A stretch of 64,000 bases of DNA from Streptomyces sp. F63 (GTDB lineage Bacteria; Actinomycetota; Actinomycetes; Streptomycetales; Streptomycetaceae). Where the stretch lies: contig NZ_JAGPXX010000006.1 of assembly GCF_018070345.1 (NCBI RefSeq), positions 62,001-126,000 of the forward strand. Direction: 5' to 3'. The translations under genes and the position numbers were made by a program. Of this stretch, positions 58,489 through 64,000 are shown in pieces. Each line of letters opens with the position of its first letter. The first letter of the stretch is position 1. Under the pieces are notes generated by a model. It saw only the letters and a program-made list of their open reading frames with translations. It was not told the DNA's origin and did no database searches.

Positions 58489-59075
58489 CGGGCGGGCGCT
58501 GATGGTCGCGCCCGCCGCGGTCCGCTCAGCGCGCTGCAGACGCCACCGTGTGATCGCCGGACCTCTGCCGCGGCGATCACACGGTGGCTCATCTCTCCTG
58601 TGAGGGAGCAAGCAACTGAGTGCATGCGGACATGGCGCTGATTCTTTCGCCATTGACCCGGGCTACGACGGCTCGGTCCGGGGAACTGCATCCCTGCCGT
58701 TGCGCCGGACCCTCCGTACCGGCGTCCCCCTTCCTCGGCTACACCCCAGGCCGGGGCTCTGCCCTCGCGTGCGGGAGAAGAGGATGCGCAGTGAAAGACG
58801 CGGCTGCTGACATAACGCCGGCCCTGGCCCCGGAAGCGGCCGGCCGGCGGATGGGCACCGTGAACGCCTGGCGGGCCCTGCGGCAGGCCGGTAAGCCTGC
58901 GCCGGTTCCGGTACCGCCCGGATGCCCGCGGCAACCGCTCACCCCAACCGGCCTCCGGAGCCGGTCGCCAGGATGACATCACGCGCTCAAGGCCGGTAAC
59001 CCGCTGATGGTCCAGGCGCGTTCGCGTCACGAGACGGCGACAGGCACGTGTGACCGCCCAGCCGCAACAGTGCGG
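58489..59075. other. Intergenic region after the S1 protease
   Basis: 587 bp. It contains the hairpin at 58,542-58,588. A short frame near 58,790-58,976 (AAGRRMGTVNAWRALRQAGK) vaguely resembles a DNA-binding remnant, but I cannot support a gene. Confidence 0.5.
58542..58588 (+). terminator. 18-bp perfect hairpin after the S1 protease gene
   Basis: Arms 58,542-58,559 and 58,571-58,588 pair perfectly with an 11-nt loop, 54 bp beyond the stop. Confidence 0.8.
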
Positions 59076-60140
59076 TCAGCCGGAACTTCCACCGCCCAAG
59101 GTCGAGGCACGGGCCACCAGGGTGGGGGAAAGCCGCTCGGAGTCGACCTCTGCGCCTGCCAGCCGCTTCATGAGCAGCCGGACCGCCCGCACTCCCATGT
59201 CGTGCATCGGGGAGTGGACGGTCGAGAGCCCCACCGGCAGGGACCCGGCGAGCGGTACGTCGTTGAACCCGATGACCGCGATGTCGGTTCCGACCTGCAG
59301 CCCCGCGTCGCGTGACGCTCCCATGGCTCCGATCGCGGCGAAGTCGTTGACGGCGAACACCGCGGTCGGTCTGGTCCGCCCCGCGAGGAGCCGCTCCATG
59401 GCCTTGCGTCCGCCGCCGGTGTCGAAGCGGGAATGCACGACCCGGGAGGCAGGCACCTTGATGCCCGCGGCGGCGTAGGTGTCCCGGAATCCGGCGGTGC
59501 GGTCGACGCCGGTGCTGGCGTAGGGCTCGCCGGCGATGACCGCGACCTTGCGGTGACCCAGCTGCAGCAGGTGTTCGGCCGCCAGCTGGCCGCCCCGGTA
59601 GTCGTCACAGGTCACCGAAGGGTGGGAGTCGGCGCGTCGCGAGACGAGCACGAACGGGACGCCGCGTTCGACGACCTTGTCGAGGAAGCGCCCGTCCAGG
59701 TGGGCATCACCGAAGATGATGCCGTCGACGTGGCGGGCGAGCACCATCTCGGTGCGCTGGCGCTGCGCCACCGGGTCGTCACCGGTGTTGGCCACGAAGG
59801 CGGAGAAGCCGGACGCCGCACACTCCTGCTCGATGCCCTCGTAGACGGTGGCGAGCACGATGTCGACCAGTCGCGGGACGAGCACTCCGACCAGGTTGCT
59901 GCGCTGGGTGCGGAGGCTCGACGCATGGGGGTTGGGCGTGTAACCGACCTGCTCGGCTATTCGGCGGATCCGTTCGGAGGTCTCCTGGCCGGCTGTGCGC
60001 ATGCCGGTGCCGACCGTGCCGTTCAGCACGCGCGAGGCCGTCGAGACGTGGACCCCGGCGAGTTCCGCGACGGTGCGCAGCGTGGCCCGCCCCGCCGCGT
60101 CCATGTGTGGCAGCGGTTCCCCCGCAGGCCCCTCGGTCAT
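59076..60140 (-). CDS. LacI-family transcriptional regulator
   Basis: 354 residues from ATG 60,140, preceded by GGGCGGAGA. The N-terminal helix-turn-helix reads TLRTVAELAGVHVSTASRVLNG, followed by VGYTPNPHASSLRTQRSNLVGVLVP and a periplasmic-binding-type effector domain with RPTAVFAVNDFAAIGAM and IAVIGFNDVPLA. It is divergent from the asparaginase-led operon and should repress it through the palindrome at 60,227-60,248. Confidence 0.93.
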   Translation of the reverse strand: MTEGPAGEPLPHMDAAGRATLRTVAELAGVHVSTASRVLNGTVGTGMRTAGQETSERIRRIAEQVGYTPNPHASSLRTQRSNLVGVLVPRLVDIVLATVYEGIEQECAASGFSAFVANTGDDPVAQRQRTEMVLARHVDGIIFGDAHLDGRFLDKVVERGVPFVLVSRRADSHPSVTCDDYRGGQLAAEHLLQLGHRKVAVIAGEPYASTGVDRTAGFRDTYAAAGIKVPASRVVHSRFDTGGGRKAMERLLAGRTRPTAVFAVNDFAAIGAMGASRDAGLQVGTDIAVIGFNDVPLAGSLPVGLSTVHSPMHDMGVRAVRLLMKRLAGAEVDSERLSPTLVARASTLGGGSSG

Positions 60141-60226
60141 TCTCCGCCCTTCCCTCGGTCGGTCAACATTTTGCCCCCGGCCTCTTGACGCGTACCCCGC
60201 GGGGCACATTCTATATGCGCAATCGT

Positions 60227-60248
60227 TTGGCGCGAACGTTAGCGCGAA
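60227..60248. promoter_or_regulatory. LacI-type operator
   Basis: The 22-bp imperfect palindrome TTGGCGCGAAC-GTTAGCGCGAA is centred on AACGTT, between the divergent lacI-type and asparaginase genes and 33 bp before the latter's start. A second overlapping partial copy GCGCAATCGTTTGGCGC lies at 60,217-60,233. Confidence 0.7.
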
Positions 60249-60280
60249 CATATCGGGCAGGGACAAATCAGGAGATATCT

Positions 60281-61267
60281 GTGCGTAGTGTCATGGTGCT
60301 CGCGACGGGCGGGACGATCGCCACCCGGAGCGACACCACAGGCAGAGCCGTCGCCCGCGCCGGCGGCGCCGAGCTGGTGGAGCGGTCCGCCGTGGCCGAT
60401 GGCGTCCGCGTCAAGGTCCACGACGTGTTCCGGGTCGGCAGCTATCTGATGACCCTGGAACGGATGCGGGAGCTTGCCACCCGGGCCCAGCGGTACCTGC
60501 GGGAGGACGACGTCACCGGGCTGGTGATCACGCACGGCACCGACACGATGGAGGAGACGGCGCTCTTCCTGGACCTCTTCCGGGACGAGGAGCGCCCTGT
60601 CGTCCTCACGGGCGCGCAGCGGCCCGCGGACGCACCGGACAGCGACGGCCCGCGCAACCTCTCCGACGCGATCGCGGTGGCCGCGGACCCGGCGAGCCGG
60701 GGACTGGGAGCACTGATCGTCTTCGACGGTTCGGTGTTCACGGCGGAGGGCACCCGCAAGAGCCACACGCTCGCTTCGAGCACCTTCGCCTCCCCCGACG
60801 GCGGAGTTCTCGGCTGGGTCCGTGGCGGTGCCGTCCACATCGCCGGAGCCCGCCGTCCGCGACCGCGACTGGACCTGTCGGCCGTGGACCTCTCCCGTGC
60901 TCGCGTGGACATCGCCGCCTGCTACCCCGGCGCGGATGCGACGGCCCTGCACGCCTTCGCCGCGGCCGGTGCGCGCGGCATCGTTCTGGAGGCCACCGGC
61001 GCAGGCAACGCCAATACCGCGATCTGCGAGGCGGTGGCCGAGCTCACCGCCTCCGGCGTCGTGGTGGCCACATCCACCCGGGTCACGGCCGGGCCGGTCG
61101 CCGCGGTCTACGGCGACGGCGGCGGCGCCGACCTCATAGCCGCCGGCGCCGTTCCCACCGGGCTGCTGCGCCCGTCCCAGGCCCGGGTGGTCCTGGCGGC
61201 GCTGCTCGGAGTGCACACCGATCCGCGTGCCGCGCGAGAAGCGCTGGCCGCCCACACCCTCGGCTGA
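60281..61267 (+). CDS. Asparaginase/glutaminase-family amidohydrolase
   Basis: 328 residues from GTG 60,281, preceded by GGAG. Type I/II asparaginase signatures: VLATGGTIATRSD with the nucleophile Thr, and VITHGTDTMEETALFLDL with the second Thr-Asp pair. VLTGAQRPADAPDSDGPRNL is also typical. No signal peptide, so cytosolic. The operon context (NodB-fold hydrolase, MFS importer, SDR) suggests it acts on a half-amide intermediate rather than free asparagine (inference). Confidence 0.9.
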   Translation: MRSVMVLATGGTIATRSDTTGRAVARAGGAELVERSAVADGVRVKVHDVFRVGSYLMTLERMRELATRAQRYLREDDVTGLVITHGTDTMEETALFLDLFRDEERPVVLTGAQRPADAPDSDGPRNLSDAIAVAADPASRGLGALIVFDGSVFTAEGTRKSHTLASSTFASPDGGVLGWVRGGAVHIAGARRPRPRLDLSAVDLSRARVDIAACYPGADATALHAFAAAGARGIVLEATGAGNANTAICEAVAELTASGVVVATSTRVTAGPVAAVYGDGGGADLIAAGAVPTGLLRPSQARVVLAALLGVHTDPRAAREALAAHTLG

Positions 61268-61330
61268 TCCCAGCCGCTGGACACACCGACTCCCGGCCGT
61301 GGTGGCCGGGGCTACAAGAAGGAGTTGGCC

Positions 61331-62221
61331 TTGCCTAAGGAAATCCTGTGCGCATTCGGCGTCGATGTCGACGCCGTCGCCGGCTGGCTGGGATCGTACG
61401 GGGGCGAGGACTCCCCGGACGACATCTCCCGGGGCATGTTCGCCGGTGAGGTCGGCACGCCGCGTCTGCTGAACCTCTTCACCAAGTACGGCCTGCAGAC
61501 CACCTGGTTCGTACCGGGCCACTCCATCGAGACCTTCCCGGACCAGTTCCGCCGGATCGTTGACGCCGGACACGAAGTCGGCGTGCACGGTTACAGCCAC
61601 GAGAACCCGATCGCGATGACCCGCAGCCAGGAGGCCGCGGTCCTCGACCGGAGCATCGATCTCATCGAGAAGGTCACGAACCGGCGCCCCACCGGTTATG
61701 TCGCACCGTGGTGGGAGTTCTCCCCGGTGACCAACGAGCTGCTGCTCGAACGGGGCATCAAGTACGACCACTCGCTGATGCACAACGACTTCACGCCCTA
61801 CCGCGTGCGCGTCGGTGACAAGTGGACCAAGATCGACTACTCCGCCCGGGCCGAGGACTGGATGAAGCCGCTGGTCCGCGGCGCGGAGACCGAGCTCATC
61901 GAGATCCCGGCGAACTGGTACCTCGACGACCTGCCTCCGATGATGTTCATCAAGGCCAGCCCGAACAGCCACGGCTTCGTCAACCCGCGCGACATCGAGC
62001 AGATGTGGCGGGACCAGTTCGACTGGGTCCACCGGGAGATGGACTACGCGGCCGTCACCTTCACCATCCACCCGGACGTCTCCGGGCGCCCCCAGGTGCT
62101 GCTCATGCTTGAGCGGCTCATCGAGCACATCAACAGCCACGACGGCGTCCGATGGGTCACGTTCGACCAGATCGCTGACGACTACGCCGCCCGGCACCCG
62201 TGGAAGGGACAGGCCAAGTGA
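61331..62221 (+). CDS. NodB/PuuE-fold hydrolase (polysaccharide deacetylase family; possible imidase/allantoinase type)
   Basis: 296 residues from TTG 61,331, with AAGGAG 7 nt upstream; a TTG at 61,325 is too close to that site. The NodB metal motif is seen as FGVDVDA (Asp) and GVHGYSHEN (His-x3-His). No signal peptide, so it does not act on cell-wall polymers. Length and sequence style fit the cytosolic PuuE/HpPgdA group, which includes metal-dependent allantoinase and cyclic imide hydrolase. Placed between an asparaginase-type gene and an MFS transporter, ring opening of a cyclic imide or amide is a reasonable hypothesis. Its stop overlaps the MFS start (GTGA). Confidence 0.82.
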   Translation: MPKEILCAFGVDVDAVAGWLGSYGGEDSPDDISRGMFAGEVGTPRLLNLFTKYGLQTTWFVPGHSIETFPDQFRRIVDAGHEVGVHGYSHENPIAMTRSQEAAVLDRSIDLIEKVTNRRPTGYVAPWWEFSPVTNELLLERGIKYDHSLMHNDFTPYRVRVGDKWTKIDYSARAEDWMKPLVRGAETELIEIPANWYLDDLPPMMFIKASPNSHGFVNPRDIEQMWRDQFDWVHREMDYAAVTFTIHPDVSGRPQVLLMLERLIEHINSHDGVRWVTFDQIADDYAARHPWKGQAK

Positions 62222-63597
62222 CCAGCGAAACGACTCTGCCGGAGGGCGGCGCGCCCGAGACGCCGGCGACGGAACCCCAGCGGCGGCAGTTCCCGGCGTT
62301 CACACGGAAGCAGACCAACACCGCCATAGTCCTTGCCCTGCTCGCCTGGACCGTCGCGGTCTTCGACTACGGGCTCTTCGGCACCCTGCTCCCCGTCATG
62401 CAGGAGGACTTCGGCTGGAGTGCCTCGACCGCATACCTGGTCAACACGCTCATCGCCATCGGCACCGCGGTCATCGCCTTCGGAGTCGGGCCGGTCATCG
62501 ACCGCCTTGGACGCCGCCGCGGCATGATGGTCACCATCGGCGGCACCGCCGTCGCCTCCGTCCTGACCGCCCTGATCCCCGCGAAGATGGGCGCGCTGAG
62601 CATGAGCACCATGGTCGGCGTCCGGTCACTGGGCGGCCTGGGCTTCTCCGAGCAGTCGGTGAACGCCACCTACCTCAACGAAGTGTTCTCGATCACCGAG
62701 GACGAGAAGAAGCGCGAACGCCGCGGATTCTGGTACGGGATCGTCCAGGGCGGCTGGCCGCTCGGCTTCCTGCTCTCCAGCGCCCTCGCGCTCGTCCTGC
62801 TCGACTCGCTGGGCTGGCGCGCGATGTATCTCGTCGCGAGCCTCCCCGCCGTCGCGCTGATCATCGTGATCGGCAAGAAGCTGCGCGAAACCCCACAGTT
62901 CGAACTGCACCAGCGTCTGCGCAAGCTCAAGGCCGCGGGGAAGTCCCGCGAGGCCGAGGCGCTGGCCGCCGAATACGGCGTGGAGCACACCGACAGCGCC
63001 CCGATCGCGCGGATCTTCCAGCCCGGGCTGCGCAGGAACACCATCGTGCTGTCGCTGGCGTGGATCGTGAACTTCTTCGGCATCAACATCTTCAGCGTGC
63101 TGGGCAGCTCCATCCTGGCCAACGCCAAGGGCGTGCAGCTCAGCACCGCGTTCTGGATGCTCATCGTCATCAACCTGGGCGCGTACTTCGGTTACGTCTT
63201 CCACGGCTGGCTCGGCGACCGCATCGGACGCAAGCGCACCATCGTCATCGGATGGATGATCTCCGGGGTGGCCTTCGCCGTCATGCTCTCCCCGCTGGTC
63301 ACCAGCACCGCGCTCATCGTCACCACCTACGCGCTGGGGCTGTTCTTCCTGGTGGGCCCCTACGCGGCGATCATGTTCTACATGGGGGAGTGCTACCCCA
63401 CGGACTGCCGCGGCACCGGCACGGTGATCATCGGCGCCATGAGCCAGCCGGGCACGATCATCGGCGGGTTCCTGTTCACCGGAGCGGCGGCAGCCTGGGG
63501 CACCGGCGCCGCAGCGCTCTGGGTCGGCGCGGTCGGCACCTTCCTCTCCGGTGCGCTGATGCTGGCGGCCAAGCCGGTCGCCCGGCTGGAGAACTGA
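62218..63597 (+). CDS. MFS transporter (sugar porter/metabolite-proton symporter type)
   Basis: 459 residues from GTG 62,218, coupled to the preceding gene. Twelve TM helices in two halves; [12 protein letters not shown] and [12 protein letters not shown] are the duplicated loop 2-3 motifs of the superfamily. A cytosolic loop of about 60 residues between TM6 and TM7 ([20 protein letters not shown]) resembles the aromatic-acid/metabolite symporter group. Likely imports the substrate degraded by the operon. Confidence 0.88.
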   Translation: MTSETTLPEGGAPETPATEPQRRQFPAFTRKQTNTAIVLALLAWTVAVFDYGLFGTLLPVMQEDFGWSASTAYLVNTLIAIGTAVIAFGVGPVIDRLGRRRGMMVTIGGTAVASVLTALIPAKMGALSMSTMVGVRSLGGLGFSEQSVNATYLNEVFSITEDEKKRERRGFWYGIVQGGWPLGFLLSSALALVLLDSLGWRAMYLVASLPAVALIIVIGKKLRETPQFELHQRLRKLKAAGKSREAEALAAEYGVEHTDSAPIARIFQPGLRRNTIVLSLAWIVNFFGINIFSVLGSSILANAKGVQLSTAFWMLIVINLGAYFGYVFHGWLGDRIGRKRTIVIGWMISGVAFAVMLSPLVTSTALIVTTYALGLFFLVGPYAAIMFYMGECYPTDCRGTGTVIIGAMSQPGTIIGGFLFTGAAAAWGTGAAALWVGAVGTFLSGALMLAAKPVARLEN

Positions 63598-63626
63598 CCG
63601 CCCGAGCGGCACGTATCCCCTATCTC

Positions 63627-63668
63627 GCGGTGCCGGTGGGGCGGCCACCATCCCCCCACCGGCACCGC
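63627..63668. terminator. 15-bp perfect hairpin between MFS and SDR genes
   Basis: Arms 63,627-63,641 and 63,654-63,668 pair perfectly with a 12-nt loop. It may terminate part of the transcription or stabilise the upstream message, because the SDR gene continues on the same strand. Confidence 0.6.
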
Positions 63669-63690
63669 CCGGAACAGAAAGGTTCACGTC

Positions 63691-64000
63691 ATGGCAGCAC
63701 ACGCCCAGCCCGATGGTGCCGGGCCCGCCGTCGCGGTCGTCACCGGAGCGGCCAGCGGGATAGGCCGGGCCGTCGCGGTCGGCTACGCACAGGAGGGCGT
63801 GCACGTGGTGATCGGCACGTTCCCCGGTGACCCGCACGATCCCCGCGAGACGCTCCGGCTGGTGGAGGCCGCGGGAAGCAGGGGACTGATCGTCGAGGTC
63901 GACGTTCGCGACAGCCGTCAGGTCGACGAACTGGCCCGCAGCGCGTACGCGGCGTTCGGGCGGATCGACTATGTGGTGGCCAACGCCGGCGTTCTCCGGC
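63691..64000 (+). CDS. Short-chain dehydrogenase/reductase (N-terminal part, runs off the window)
   Basis: At least 103 residues from ATG 63,691, preceded by AAAGG. Rossmann motif TGAASGIGRAVAVGYA (TGxxxGxG), the acidic VDVRDS after beta-4 and VVANAG are those of classical SDRs using NAD(P). The catalytic Ser-Tyr-Lys lies outside the window. Fifth gene of the LacI-controlled set, following a hairpin. Confidence 0.9.
   Translation, partial: MAAHAQPDGAGPAVAVVTGAASGIGRAVAVGYAQEGVHVVIGTFPGDPHDPRETLRLVEAAGSRGLIVEVDVRDSRQVDELARSAYAAFGRIDYVVANAGVLR

Noticed and set aside
58790..58976. Short frame with AAGRRMGTVNAWRALRQAGK
   Set aside because: It hints at a helix-turn-helix remnant, but there is no ribosome site, no family match I can name, and it is very short.
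60239..62197. 652-residue minus-strand frame opposite the asparaginase and NodB-fold genes
   Set aside because: Antisense shadow; both plus-strand genes have full family motifs and good ribosome sites.

Overview
The window is high-GC DNA with Streptomyces character: frequent GTG and TTG starts, GTGA/ATGA gene overlaps, streptogrisin-type and M9 collagenase secreted proteases, an MbtH protein, and long perfect hairpins after genes. No rRNA, tRNA or CRISPR array was recognised.

Region 1 (1-26,000, all minus strand) is a nonribosomal peptide cluster. One uninterrupted frame starts at 19,904 and runs off the left edge. It encodes at least 6,634 residues: six C-A-T modules and then a serine beta-lactamase/PBP-like domain fused at the C-terminus, where the releasing thioesterase would sit. 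Upstream lie an MbtH protein, an MMPL exporter, a small coiled-coil membrane protein coupled to an ArsR-type regulator, a DedA protein, a type II thioesterase and an Sfp-type phosphopantetheinyl transferase. Two promoter regions, upstream of the PPTase and of mbtH, carry the same 11-bp-period TATAG direct repeat. Modules 1, 3 and 5 share nearly identical DNA tracts, which points to recent intragenic conversion.

Region 2 (26,100-58,600) looks like a collagen and hydroxyproline utilisation block, bounded on the left by a broken IS1380-type transposase remnant. It encodes a secreted M9 collagenase, a secreted S1 protease, a dipeptide/oligopeptide ABC importer, an Xaa-Pro aminopeptidase and a branched-chain-amino-acid-type ABC importer. 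It also has the full 4-hydroxyproline route: 2-epimerase, three-part D-hydroxyproline dehydrogenase, deaminase of the DapA fold, and alpha-ketoglutarate semialdehyde dehydrogenase. A further proline racemase-family enzyme and an ornithine cyclodeaminase-family enzyme end the importer operon. A GntR/FCD regulator sits in the middle. A 19-bp dyad with the core GTGACATTGCA recurs before the importer operon, between the divergent catabolic genes, and before the collagenase, a second epimerase operon, the regulator and the S1 protease. It is a strong candidate operator for a single regulon. The second epimerase operon (43,453-46,491) is decayed: its DapA-like gene has lost the catalytic core and its aldehyde dehydrogenase has Tyr in place of the catalytic Cys.

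Region 3 (59,076-right edge) is a LacI-controlled operon: an asparaginase-family amidohydrolase, a NodB/PuuE-fold hydrolase, an MFS transporter and a truncated SDR. It may degrade a cyclic imide or amide. Function assignments rest on motifs and context read by eye; no database search was run.
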